From VGTK01 sp046327915 (GTDB taxonomy: Bacteria; Desulfobacterota; Binatia; UBA12015), in NCBI GenBank assembly GCA_046327915.1, contig JAXLXO010000014.1:62001-126000 (forward strand): a stretch of 64,000 nt of DNA. Direction: 5' to 3'. Shown in pieces: positions 1 to 8,350 of this stretch. The notes under the pieces were generated by a model, which saw only the letters and a list, made by a program, of their open reading frames with translations, searched no databases and had not been told where the DNA came from. Position 1 is the first letter of the stretch. Each line of letters starts with the position of its first letter. The position numbers were made by a program, and so were the translations under genes.

Positions 1-388
1 GCTGCTGTTCGGCGTCGCGCTGCAGGGACACTTCGTGGTCATCGCGGCGCTCGTCGTGGCGTTCATCCTGGGCTCGCTCGGCGTCGGGCAGCTCATCTCG
101 GTCGTGTCGCGCAATCAGAGCCAGGCGGTGCAGCTCGCGGTGTTCTACATCCTGCCGGCGTTCGTGCTGTCGGGCGCGTTCACGCCGATCGAGACGCAGC
201 CCGAGGCGGTGCGTCCGATCGCGTACACGTTCCCGCTGACGTACTTCTGCCACGGCTTCCGCGCGGCGCTGCTCCGTCAAGCAACGCTGTACGACGTGCG
301 CTGGGACCTCGCGGTGATGCTGCTCTTCGTGCTGCTCACGTTCGGACTCTCCGTCGTGCTGCTGCGCGTCCGCCCCGACGCCCGCTGA
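1..388 (+). CDS. ABC-2 type transporter permease, C-terminal part
   Basis: This is the C-terminal end of an integral membrane permease of an ABC-2 type exporter; the start lies left of the window and the frame is open from base 2. About 128 residues remain. They show a hydrophobic helix, an LGVGQLIS segment followed by a Q-rich turn, the family's typical LSGAFTPIE and TFPLTYF motifs, and a final transmembrane helix before a short basic tail. The partner ATPase is presumably upstream and not visible. The substrate cannot be read from this fragment. Family assignment is fairly sure; the substrate is unknown. Confidence 0.85.
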   Translation, partial: LLFGVALQGHFVVIAALVVAFILGSLGVGQLISVVSRNQSQAVQLAVFYILPAFVLSGAFTPIETQPEAVRPIAYTFPLTYFCHGFRAALLRQATLYDVRWDLAVMLLFVLLTFGLSVVLLRVRPDAR

Positions 389-420
389 GCGGACGCGCTC
401 GCTGCCGAGTCGGCGTCGTC

Positions 421-915
421 TCAGCAGAAGCGGCAGACGTGCCGGAAGCGACGCGTGCGCTCGACGTACGAGGGACGGTGCGTCGCGCCGCCGCGCGTGA
501 CCGCCGGCGCGTCCACCACGCGCAGCGGACGCCCCTTGCGAAACGGCAGGCCGGCCGCGGCCCACGCGGCGACGCCGCCCGCAAGGGAGGTCGCGTTGAC
601 GAGACCGAGATCCTGCAGCGACACGACCGCCAGGCTCGACGCGGCGCCTTCCTGGCAGACCAGGATCACCTGCTGCGCGTGGCTGGTGATCTCCGGGATG
701 CGATCCGGGCTCGCGGGATCGAGCAGCCACTCGAGCGCGTTGCGCTCGAGCTTCAGCGTCCCCGGGATCTCGCCCTCGCGTCGGCGCTGCTCGTCCGGCC
801 GGATGTCGATCAGCAGAGCGCCGTCGCGCCACGCCTCGCGTGCCTCGCGCGGTCCGACGCGGCGCAGCCGCGCGCGCGCCCCGGTGAGCACCGTCTCGAT
901 CGTCGTCGTCTCCAT
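421..915 (-). CDS. rhodanese-like domain protein
   Basis: A 164-residue single-domain rhodanese-like sulfurtransferase, probably cytoplasmic. The start of the domain has the usual ALLIDIRP substrate-entry motif (about residues 33-40), and the active loop reads CQEGAAS near residue 88, so the persulfide-forming Cys is present. The loop matches the CxxGxxS pattern. The C-terminal 45 residues are Arg-rich with a terminal CRFC pair, beyond the normal domain end. The gene stands alone, convergent with the permease to its left, and a hairpin terminator lies about 65 nt upstream of its start codon. The physiological sulfur acceptor is unknown. Confidence 0.85.
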   Translation of the reverse strand: METTTIETVLTGARARLRRVGPREAREAWRDGALLIDIRPDEQRRREGEIPGTLKLERNALEWLLDPASPDRIPEITSHAQQVILVCQEGAASSLAVVSLQDLGLVNATSLAGGVAAWAAAGLPFRKGRPLRVVDAPAVTRGGATHRPSYVERTRRFRHVCRFC

Positions 916-1252
916 GTCCCCGTTCTCCTTCCTGCCGCCAGGCCAGCGGGGAAGATGGGACGCGTCACGACGCGAGAAACGAAAAAGCCCACCGACCGCG
1001 CTGGTGGTGGGCTCTCGAGCGTGCTTCCGCTGCCGTCAGACGATGGCGCGCGGAGGCGGAACCGGCCACCTCGACGACGCGCGACAACAGCGGAGAGCGG
1101 GCTTCATCACCGACGACGGTAGGTGCCGGCTCCGGACGTGTCAAGACCATGCGACGAACGTCGAGCCGTCGACGTTCGTCGCGCCGCGAAGGCGCGGCGG
1201 CCGCGCGTGCCCGCTCCGCACGCGCGACCGCCCTCCCCGCACCGCGAACGCG
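916..1252. other. 337-bp intergenic region
   Basis: No conserved gene is visible here apart from the terminator hairpin at 981-1013. On the minus strand there is a GC-rich imperfect hairpin around 1050-1075. A 61-codon minus-strand reading frame (1150-965) runs through the terminator, but it has no homology I recognise and no clear ribosome binding site, so I do not call it a gene. Confidence 0.5.
981..1013 (-). terminator. Rho-independent terminator hairpin on the minus strand
   Basis: An 8-bp perfect stem (AGCCCACC paired with GGTGGGCT, bases 986-993 and 1006-1013) is followed on the minus strand by a run of five T. It sits between the leftward secreted-protein gene (stop at 1253) and the leftward rhodanese gene (start at 915). 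It therefore either ends the upstream transcript after a 240-nt untranslated tail or acts as an attenuator for the rhodanese gene. Confidence 0.7.
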
Positions 1253-3619
1253 TCAGCGCTCGAGGCCGCGGATCTCCAGCGCACCCGGCGGCTCGACCAT
1301 CATGCCGAAGGCGCCGCCGACGTTGCCGTTGGTGTACTCCTGCAGCACCAGCGTGAGCGCCGGCAGGCCGCGGAAGCCGTCCACGCCGACGCCGATGAAG
1401 CCGACGCGGTCGGGATCGAGATCGGTGCGCGCGTGCACGCCGCTGCCGCCGGGCTGCGGATCGGACACGTAGTCGAGCAGCACCCAGCCCGAGGTGAACG
1501 AGCCCGTCGAGATGCGCGCGTCGGCGCGCGGGTTCGCGTCGCTGCCGCCGAGCTCCAGGAACGTGAGCTCGCGCGTCAAGCTGCACGACGGGCTCGGCAG
1601 GAGCTCGTTCTCCTCGCGGTCGAACACGCGGCAGCCGATGCGCTCGCCGGCGCCGTCGCAACGGAACGGCGGGCTCGCGACCCCGTTCGCCGTGCAGTGC
1701 AGCCCCTTCGTCGGCAGCGTCACGACGGCGTAGGTCCGTCCTGCCGTCGCCGGACTGGTGTCGTAGCCCGGCTGCACGCGTGCCTTGGCGAGCGCGAGGT
1801 CCACCTGCGCGAGACACGATGCCAGCCCCGTGTACGTGCTCTCGGTGCCCCGGTCCCAGCCGACGCAGCTGCGCACATCGGGCAGACCGCTCGCGACGGG
1901 AGAGTAGATGGAGCCGCCGCCCGCGATCACGAAGCGCGCGATCGCGGCCATGCCGTAGGAGAACGACGAGCCCGCGGCCGGCCGCACGAGGAAGACCTGT
2001 CCCGCGAGGCTGTTCGGCGGCGTCGCCGCGGAGCCCGTCAAGCGCGTGAACGTGTTGCCCGCGCGCGAGAATCCGCCGGGCTCGACCGGCTCGCACGGCA
2101 GCTGCTCCGCCGCGATCACCTCGACGTAGCCGCGCCGGACGTCGTCCGCGGTGAGGCCGGACGGGATCGCGAACGTCCCGACCTGCCCGCCCGCGTTCGG
2201 ATCGAGCGCGGGACCGGTCACGACCTGCGTCGGCGAGACCGACGTCACGACGGGCATCACCGAGCGCACGACAGGCACCGCGCCGGCATCGCCGCCGCTC
2301 AGCTGCACCGCGCCCGCGAAGTCCTCGCCACACGAGAGGGCCACGTCGAACGCGTACACCTCGCGGCTGGTGCGCGACTCGCGGAAGCGCACGCGCGCCA
2401 GCACGCCGCCGTTCGCAGCGCCGATCGGATTGACGTTGGTGATGCGGAAGTTGACGTTCTGCGCGTCGGTGCCGCCGATCCCGGCGACCGGACGCACGTC
2501 GTAGAGCGCGCCGTAGAGCAGCTGGCCGAGCCCGTTGGGATTGAGCGTCGCGCCGGCGAAGCCGCCGCTGTCGAGGCCGAGGTCGTCGGTGTACGGATCG
2601 TCGCCGGGCTCGCCGGGCAGCGCCGTCGGCGTCGGTCCGGGGGTCGGCGCAGCGGTCGGCGTCGGCGTGCCCGCTGCAGCGGTGGCGGTGGATTGCGGCG
2701 TCGGCGTGACGCCCGCGCCGGTCGCGGTCGGCGTCGGCGTGACGCCGCCGGTCGGCTGCAGCGTCGGCGTCGCGCCTGCGGTCCCCGTCGGCTTCGGCGT
2801 CGGTGTCGCCGTCGCGCCGGGCTGCGGCGTCGGCGTGAGCACCGGTCCGCCGGTCGGCGTCGGCGTCGCCGTGGGCACCGACGCACACTGCACCGCCGCC
2901 TCCGTGTGTCCGATCACGACGTCGCCGCTCAGCACGCCGATCCCGACGAGCGAAACGTCGAGCTCGAGATGCAACGCATTGACCACGAGCCCGCGCTGCA
3001 GCACCCCGTCGCCGCTCGGGATCTGCTCGTTGACGACGACGCGGATGCCGAGCATGTCGAGCAGCACCTGGTTCGGCGGCGGAGCGTCGTCGATCGCCAG
3101 GCCCGCGCCGAGCAGGCCGCCGACCTGCGCGCTCTCGAAGAGCGCGCTGCCGGTCGCGACGAGCGCGCCGCAGGAGCCGCCGACGCTCGCGCTCGAGGTG
3201 ATCGTCGTCGCACCGATGGTCAGCAGCCTCGTGACCAGCGAGCCGACGATGCGCAGGTCGAGCGCGTTCACGAGGGTGTCCGCGTCGGCCGCGGTCGTGC
3301 CGGGGATCGCCGACGACGCGCTCGCCTCGACGAGCCCCGTCGAGAGGATCTGCCCGGTGAGGCCGCTCGACACGAAGAGGTTCGACACGCTGTTCGGGCC
3401 GTCGTCGTACGGGCCGGGCGCCGTGCCGCCCGCGGTCGGCGTCGGGTCGAGCGCGATCGGAATGCCGCTGCCGAGCAGCGGCACCAGCGTCGTCGTCACG
3501 GACACGCCGTACGCCGAGCTGTCGCCGGCGGTCTGCGCGGCGGCGGTTCCCGCGCAGAGCACGAGCGCGCACGCGGCGACTGCGGCACACGTCCTTCCCG
3601 AGCGGTGGGATGCATTCAT
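1253..3619 (-). CDS. secreted choice-of-anchor P-like protein with Thr-Pro linker
   Basis: A 788-residue exported protein of unknown role. I chose the ATG at 3619 because it gives a clean signal peptide (hydrophobic core about residues 11-22, AAAQ cleavage region near 26-29) and is preceded by GAGAGG. Residues 30-240 resemble the choice-of-anchor P beta-rich domain (SAYGVSV opening, repeated small hydrophobic and Ser/Thr segments). Residues 245-333 are a low-complexity Thr-Pro-Ala-Gly linker. Residues 340-788 form a second, larger domain with several Cys that I do not recognise. No C-terminal sorting signal is obvious. It is probably surface or periplasmic. A longer in-frame start exists further upstream but would bury the signal peptide. 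Confidence 0.7.
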   Translation of the reverse strand: MNASHRSGRTCAAVAACALVLCAGTAAAQTAGDSSAYGVSVTTTLVPLLGSGIPIALDPTPTAGGTAPGPYDDGPNSVSNLFVSSGLTGQILSTGLVEASASSAIPGTTAADADTLVNALDLRIVGSLVTRLLTIGATTITSSASVGGSCGALVATGSALFESAQVGGLLGAGLAIDDAPPPNQVLLDMLGIRVVVNEQIPSGDGVLQRGLVVNALHLELDVSLVGIGVLSGDVVIGHTEAAVQCASVPTATPTPTGGPVLTPTPQPGATATPTPKPTGTAGATPTLQPTGGVTPTPTATGAGVTPTPQSTATAAAGTPTPTAAPTPGPTPTALPGEPGDDPYTDDLGLDSGGFAGATLNPNGLGQLLYGALYDVRPVAGIGGTDAQNVNFRITNVNPIGAANGGVLARVRFRESRTSREVYAFDVALSCGEDFAGAVQLSGGDAGAVPVVRSVMPVVTSVSPTQVVTGPALDPNAGGQVGTFAIPSGLTADDVRRGYVEVIAAEQLPCEPVEPGGFSRAGNTFTRLTGSAATPPNSLAGQVFLVRPAAGSSFSYGMAAIARFVIAGGGSIYSPVASGLPDVRSCVGWDRGTESTYTGLASCLAQVDLALAKARVQPGYDTSPATAGRTYAVVTLPTKGLHCTANGVASPPFRCDGAGERIGCRVFDREENELLPSPSCSLTRELTFLELGGSDANPRADARISTGSFTSGWVLLDYVSDPQPGGSGVHARTDLDPDRVGFIGVGVDGFRGLPALTLVLQEYTNGNVGGAFGMMVEPPGALEIRGLER
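2620..2885. repeat. GTCGGC-type minisatellite encoding a Thr-Pro linker
   Basis: A degenerate tandem repeat based on GGCGTCGGCGTC and its variants lies inside the secreted-protein gene. On the coding (minus) strand it reads as ACGCCGACGCC-type codons for Thr-Pro. It separates two folded domains. Similar but shorter tracts occur in two lipoprotein genes, near 9700-9760 and 50535-50590. Confidence 0.75.
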
Positions 3620-3762
3620 GGTGCTGATCCTCTCTCCCTCTCGACCCCCGACGGATGTCCTTTCAAAATTGGCTTGTCTCTCGACGACGTGCAGCATCCG
3701 CGCGCGCGGAGACCCGATCAACGGGGTTGGGAACGAATTCCCGCAGCTGCTACGCGGACGCC

Positions 3763-4866
3763 ATGCAGATCGATGCGCGCTCCGACTTCCTCCGCATACG
3801 ACCGCATGGCGGACGCGACGAGCACCTCGACTTCCACTGGTTCTGGCTGCGCCACAACTGCGACTGCTGCCGCCATCCGCAGACCCGGGAGCGCACGTTG
3901 TGCTCGTCGAGCGTGGCGCTCGGCCTGCGTCCGTCACGGGTCACGGCGTCCCCCGCGGGCGACGCGGTCGAGATCGAGTGGGACGAGGACGGCGGGCACC
4001 GGAGCGTCTACGCGCTGGCCTGGCTCGAGCGGCACGCCTACGCACGCGGGCACGACGCGGTCGCGCCGCCCCCGAGCGACGCGTCCGTCCTCGAACGTCA
4101 CCTCGGGTCGCTCGCGGACGCCGAACGGCTGCGCGAGATCTGCCTCGAGCCGCTCGCCGCGCGCGGCGCGGTCGTCGTGCGCGGAGCCGGCGACGACACC
4201 GAGCGCCTCATCGACGCGCTCGCCGGCGACGGCCTCGAGCTCGTCGGCTCGCACTTCGGACGCATCGAGGATCTGCGCACCGACAACACCACGAACCGGA
4301 ACAACGACCAGCTCGGCTACACCGACGCGCCGGTCGATCTGCACACCGACCAGGCGTTCATCGCGCACCCGCCGCGCTACCAGATGCTGCACTGCATGCG
4401 GCCCGCCGACGACGGCGGCGACAACGCGCTCGCCGACGCCCGCGCCGCCGCGGCGTATCTGCGCGCGACCGACGCCGAGGCGTACGAGCTGCTGACGACG
4501 GTTCCGGTGTGCTTCCACCGCGTGCAGCGTGCGTTCGAGAGCATCCACGACGCACCGATCGTCGAGCTGCGCGACGGCGCGTTCTTCCGCGTGCGCTCGA
4601 GCTACTTCACGATGGACCCGCACCGTCTGCCGTTCGCGCGCATGGAGGCATACTACCGCGCGTACAACCGCTTCACCGCGCTGGTGAGCGATCCGCGCCA
4701 CCACTTCCGTGTGCGGCTCGGCGCCGGCGACTTCGTGCTCTACGACAACTTCCGCATGCTGCACGCGCGCACCGGCTTCACCGGCGCGCGCTGGATGCGC
4801 GGCGTGTACTTCGACGATCCGGACAACGCCGCATCGCGCGCGGTCGCCGCGACCGCGCGCGCCTGA
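3763..4866 (+). CDS. gamma-butyrobetaine dioxygenase-like Fe(II)/2-oxoglutarate oxygenase
   Basis: A 367-residue TauD/BBOX-family oxygenase. Residues about 10-95 form the N-terminal zinc-binding DUF971-like domain with WLRHNCDCC. Residues 120-365 are the catalytic jelly roll. Iron ligands are visible as H194 and D196 (DLHTDQ) and the distal H334 (MLHART), followed by the 2-oxoglutarate-binding Arg in the RWMRGVY segment. Known relatives hydroxylate gamma-butyrobetaine or trimethyllysine in carnitine synthesis; the true substrate here could differ. I chose the ATG at 3763 rather than the longer frame from 3655 because the extra 36 residues are Arg/Ser-rich and unlike the family. The gene is monocistronic and divergent from the secreted-protein gene. 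Confidence 0.85.
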   Translation: MQIDARSDFLRIRPHGGRDEHLDFHWFWLRHNCDCCRHPQTRERTLCSSSVALGLRPSRVTASPAGDAVEIEWDEDGGHRSVYALAWLERHAYARGHDAVAPPPSDASVLERHLGSLADAERLREICLEPLAARGAVVVRGAGDDTERLIDALAGDGLELVGSHFGRIEDLRTDNTTNRNNDQLGYTDAPVDLHTDQAFIAHPPRYQMLHCMRPADDGGDNALADARAAAAYLRATDAEAYELLTTVPVCFHRVQRAFESIHDAPIVELRDGAFFRVRSSYFTMDPHRLPFARMEAYYRAYNRFTALVSDPRHHFRVRLGAGDFVLYDNFRMLHARTGFTGARWMRGVYFDDPDNAASRAVAATARA

Positions 4867-4929
4867 CGCACGATCGACCGCGCGCGCGCCGCGCGATCGC
4901 CGTGCGCCGGCTGCGCGATCGACGCACGC

Positions 4930-7900
4930 TCAGCGCGCCGCGTGCTCGAGCACGAGCGCCACCGACGGCGTCGCGAGCAGCGTCGCACGCAGCGACGGCT
5001 CGGCGTCGAGCGCGGCCGCGAGCCGGTGCACGACGGCCGCGCCGGCACTCCAGTGCTCGCGCGCCTGCGCGCGCTTGCGACGCGCGGTCGCGATCTCCGC
5101 GGCGGCCGCATGCGCGCGCCACGCCGCGAGCGGCGCGTCGCCGCCCGCGATCTCCGCGAGCGCCGCGTCGATCGCCTTCGCGGCGTCCGCCGGCCTGCCG
5201 GACCGCAGCGCGAGCTGCGCGAGCAGCCGGTGCGCGTGGGCACGGAGCGTGTGCTCGCCCGTCTCGGCGGTGAGGTCGAGCACCTGTCGCGCGGCGTCGG
5301 CCGCAGCGCCGTCACCGCCGGCCGCGAGCTCGACCTGGGCGCGCACCATCGCGACCTGCGGCAGCACGATGGGCTCGACCACGAAGCCTTCGGCGGGAAG
5401 CCGCTCGTCCACCGCACGCAGCGCGGCGCGCGCCTGCGTCGCCTTGCCGGTGCCGACGTGCGCCGCGGCGAGCAACACGTGCCCGAAGGTCTGCGTGAGC
5501 CCGTGACGCCCTTCCCGTCCGGCCGCGATCGCTGCGCTGCACAGCGCCTCGGCGGCGTCGAAGGCGCCCGCCTCCAGCAGCATCCAGGCCGACTGCAGGC
5601 GGAACAGCGCCGCCCACAGCGGATGGTCGTTGCGCTCCGCGATCTCGATCTCCTCGGCGAGGCCGCGCTGCATCTCGCCCCACTCGCCGAGGTGCAGCAG
5701 CGCCCACGCGTGCGAGAAGCGCGCGATCAGGTGGTCGAAGAGGTCGCCGGTCTCGAGGCTGAGCGCGAGTCCGCGCTCGGCGAGCGCTCGCGCCGCCGCG
5801 TAGTCGCCCGCGACGTTCTCGAACAGCGCGCTGCGTCCGTAGTGCGGTACCAGCAGCGCGCGCTCGTCGGACTCGGCGAGCACGCGCACCGCCTCGGTGC
5901 AGGCCGCACGGTCTTCCGCGCGATAGCCGCGCGCGCGCAGCCGGTTGTACGCGGCGAGGCTCTGCAGGTGCAGCGCCAGCGACGGGTCCGGCAGCGCGCG
6001 GCTCGCCGCACGCGCGCGCGCGAACACCTCGGCGCTCGCCGCGCGGTCGAGCAGGTAGAGCACCGTCGCGCGGTGGATCAGCGCGCGGACCTCGACGTCG
6101 ACGCGGCCGTTGGCGCGCGCGAGCTCGGCGACGGCGGCCAGCTCCGCCGACGCGCTCTCGGGGTCGCCCATCGCGTGCAGCAGCAGCCCCCGCCGCTCGC
6201 GCATCGCGAGCTCGAGCGGCAGCCGCTCGTCCTCCGCGAAGCGTGGCACGAGCTCGAGCGCACGGCCGAGGAAGCCCGCCGCCTCGCGACGCGCCGAGCG
6301 CTGCGCCGCGTTGTCCGCCGCCTGCCGCAAATGCTTGACGGCCTGCACGTGGTCGCGGCCGCGGTCGTAGTGCAGCGCGAGCGTCGCCGCGATGCGCGCC
6401 GCGGCGGCGCCGTGGCTGCGCTCCTCGCCGATCGCGACCCGCCGGTGCAGCTGCGCACGGCGAGACGGCGCGATGCCGGCGTAGAGCACCTCGGCATGGA
6501 GCGCGTGCACGAAGCGCAGGCGGCTCGCGACGCTTCCGTCCGGGCGCTCCTCGGCGCCCGTCGCGCGCACCAGCTCGGCCCGGCGCGCGAGGCCGGCGAG
6601 CACGTCCTCGACGTCCATCGGATCCTGCTCGAGCGCCGCCGCGACGGCCACGGACGAGAACTCGACGCCGGCGACGCTCGCCGCGTCGAGCACCGCACGC
6701 TCGCCTTCGGGCAGACGCTCGATGCGCTTCTCGACCATCTGGCGCAGGCTCTCCGGGATCTCGAGCATCGCGCCGCCGACCGGACGCCCCGGCACGAAGC
6801 GCTCGCCGCTCTGCTCGACGAGCCCGCTCGACAGCAGGTGGTCGCCGATCGTCGTCAGGAACAGCGGATTGCCGTCGCTCCAGCGGAAAGCGAGCGGCGC
6901 GAACGCAGCCGCGACCTCGTCGCCGAAGCGCGCCGCGAGCACGGCACGGACGTCGCTCTCCGACAGGAACTCGAGCGACAGCTCGGAGCCGAAGCCGTAC
7001 AGCTGGAGGTCGAGCTTGAGCGCGCGCAGCGGATGCTGGTGCAGGATCACCTCGGCGGGACGGTACGTCCCGAGGAGCAGCAGCTGCGCCGGCTCGCGGC
7101 GGCGCGCGAGCGCGGACACCAGGTCGAGCGTCGCGGGGTCGGACCAGTGCAGGTCCTCGAGCACCAGCACGAGCGGCGTATCGGCGGACAGCGCCGCGAT
7201 GGTCTCGACCATCTCGCGCAGCATGCGTTGCGGCGTCGCGCCGAGGCTCTGCGCGAGCAGGCGCGCGCGCTGCGCCTCGTCGACCAGCGACGGCATCTGC
7301 AGCAGCCAGGTCGGCGCGCGCCGCGCGAGCTCGGCGACCAGCGCCGCCCCGCCCTGCCGGCGGCACAGGCCGTCGATCGCCTCGAGCACCGCGAGGTAGG
7401 CCTCGCCGGCGCCGTGCTGCGGCGGACACTGTCCGCGCGCGATCCACACGCGGCTGCGACCGACCTCGTCGAGGAACGCGTCGACGAGGCTCGTCTTGCC
7501 GATGCCGGCCTCGCCGGTGACGAACACGACCTGCCGCCGTCCGGCGCGTGCGCCCTCGAGCGCCGCGCGCAGCTCCGCGAGCGGCGCCTCGCGTCCGACC
7601 AGCGCGCGTGTCGCCGCGCGCGGCTCGGGATGCGACGTCCCCGGTGCGACCAGCGCGGATCCCGTGGCCGGCGCCGCGTGCGCGGACGTCGCTCCTTCGA
7701 CCGGCGCCACGAAGCGGTAGCCGCGCCGGTGCGCGGTGGCGATGAAGCGCGGCTCCTGCGGGTCGTCGTCGAGCACGCGGCGGATCTCGCGCACGCAGAC
7801 CTTCAGCACGGCCTCGCCGACCACCGTGTCGGGCCAGACGCGGGCGAGCAGCTCCTCCTTCGGGACCAGATCGCCGCGTCGCTCGACGAGGCACTGCAGC

Positions 7901-7998
7901 ACCCCGAAGGCCTTTCGGGTGAGCGGGACCATCTCGCCGTCGCGCCAGAGGCTCTGCGAGCTGGGATCGAGTCGGAAGGGTCCGAAGGCGAGCTGCAC
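4930..7998 (-). CDS. OmpR-type winged-helix / STAND ATPase transcriptional regulator
   Basis: A large 1022-residue cytoplasmic regulator. Residues 1-100 are a DNA-binding winged helix of the OmpR/CadC type (LTRKAFGVLQCL, then HRRGYRF in the wing). Residues about 145-330 are an AAA_16/STAND ATPase with Walker A GEAGIGKT and Walker B LVLVLEDLHWSD. The remaining ~600 residues are alpha-helical, Ala/Leu-rich TPR-like repeats that usually sense a ligand or partner. It is transcribed away from a small divergent gene. A TTACCG direct repeat of 11-bp period lies 27 nt upstream of its start and may be its own binding site. Family assignment is secure; the signal and the target genes are unknown. Confidence 0.9.
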   Translation of the reverse strand: MQLAFGPFRLDPSSQSLWRDGEMVPLTRKAFGVLQCLVERRGDLVPKEELLARVWPDTVVGEAVLKVCVREIRRVLDDDPQEPRFIATAHRRGYRFVAPVEGATSAHAAPATGSALVAPGTSHPEPRAATRALVGREAPLAELRAALEGARAGRRQVVFVTGEAGIGKTSLVDAFLDEVGRSRVWIARGQCPPQHGAGEAYLAVLEAIDGLCRRQGGAALVAELARRAPTWLLQMPSLVDEAQRARLLAQSLGATPQRMLREMVETIAALSADTPLVLVLEDLHWSDPATLDLVSALARRREPAQLLLLGTYRPAEVILHQHPLRALKLDLQLYGFGSELSLEFLSESDVRAVLAARFGDEVAAAFAPLAFRWSDGNPLFLTTIGDHLLSSGLVEQSGERFVPGRPVGGAMLEIPESLRQMVEKRIERLPEGERAVLDAASVAGVEFSSVAVAAALEQDPMDVEDVLAGLARRAELVRATGAEERPDGSVASRLRFVHALHAEVLYAGIAPSRRAQLHRRVAIGEERSHGAAAARIAATLALHYDRGRDHVQAVKHLRQAADNAAQRSARREAAGFLGRALELVPRFAEDERLPLELAMRERRGLLLHAMGDPESASAELAAVAELARANGRVDVEVRALIHRATVLYLLDRAASAEVFARARAASRALPDPSLALHLQSLAAYNRLRARGYRAEDRAACTEAVRVLAESDERALLVPHYGRSALFENVAGDYAAARALAERGLALSLETGDLFDHLIARFSHAWALLHLGEWGEMQRGLAEEIEIAERNDHPLWAALFRLQSAWMLLEAGAFDAAEALCSAAIAAGREGRHGLTQTFGHVLLAAAHVGTGKATQARAALRAVDERLPAEGFVVEPIVLPQVAMVRAQVELAAGGDGAAADAARQVLDLTAETGEHTLRAHAHRLLAQLALRSGRPADAAKAIDAALAEIAGGDAPLAAWRAHAAAAEIATARRKRAQAREHWSAGAAVVHRLAAALDAEPSLRATLLATPSVALVLEHAAR

Positions 7999-8024
7999 GG
8001 GATCGGGCCTCGCGGGCGCAGGTT

Positions 8025-8041
8025 TTACCGCAAGATTACCG
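8025..8041. promoter_or_regulatory. 11-bp-period direct repeat, candidate winged-helix operator
   Basis: Two exact TTACCG hexamers start at 8025 and 8036, an 11-bp period that places both on the same DNA face. OmpR/PhoB-type winged helices commonly bind 11-bp-spaced direct repeats in tandem. The site lies in the 86-bp gap between a winged-helix regulator gene and a divergent small gene. The role as an autoregulatory site is inferred from position and spacing. Confidence 0.45.
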
Positions 8042-8084
8042 TTTCCTTATGACCGGATGGGCCCCCTCGGGCTAGCGAACGGGC

Positions 8085-8345
8085 ATGTCGACGCAGCGCG
8101 CCTTCGTGATCCAGTTTCTCCAGCGCCCCGGTTCCGACGACGGCTTCACGGGCCGGGCCGAGCACGTGGGCTCCGGCGAGGCCGTCCACTTCAACACCCC
8201 CGACGAGCTGATCGTCTTCCTGAGCCGCCTGAACGGACAGGTCGTGCGCCCTGCCGCGAAGCCGCGCGCCGACGCAGCCGCAGCGGGCGCCGGCGCGCCG
8301 GACGCCGCCCGGCCGCGGCGACCACGCCGCTCCGCGCCCTCCTGA
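8085..8345 (+). CDS. small conserved hypothetical protein
   Basis: An 86-residue protein. Residues 5-55 have a compact pattern (FVIQFL, FTGRAEHV.SG..VHF, ELIVFLSRL) like the short beta-beta-alpha proteins found as orphan genes in high-GC bacteria. Residues 56-86 are a disordered Pro/Ala/Arg tail. It is divergent from the STAND regulator and 5 bp from the end of a convergent lipoprotein gene. No function can be assigned. The consistent codon pattern and the conserved-looking core suggest that it is real. Confidence 0.65.
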   Translation: MSTQRAFVIQFLQRPGSDDGFTGRAEHVGSGEAVHFNTPDELIVFLSRLNGQVVRPAAKPRADAAAAGAGAPDAARPRRPRRSAPS

Positions 8346-8350
8346 GCGGA

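Noticed and set aside
965..1150. Possible leader peptide through the terminator
   Set aside because: No cluster of a single amino acid, no ribosome site, no biosynthetic gene downstream.
2620..2885. CRISPR-like direct repeats
   Set aside because: The repeats are degenerate, in-frame codons of a Thr-Pro linker without unique spacers.
455..4495. Very long plus-strand reading frame (1346 codons) over 455-4495
   Set aside because: It is antisense to real minus-strand genes, consists of Arg/Ala/Pro-rich sequence typical of GC-rich shadow frames, and has no domain.
4942..8052. 1036-codon plus-strand frame opposite the STAND regulator
   Set aside because: Shadow of the regulator gene; no recognizable protein features, and third-position GC does not favour this frame.
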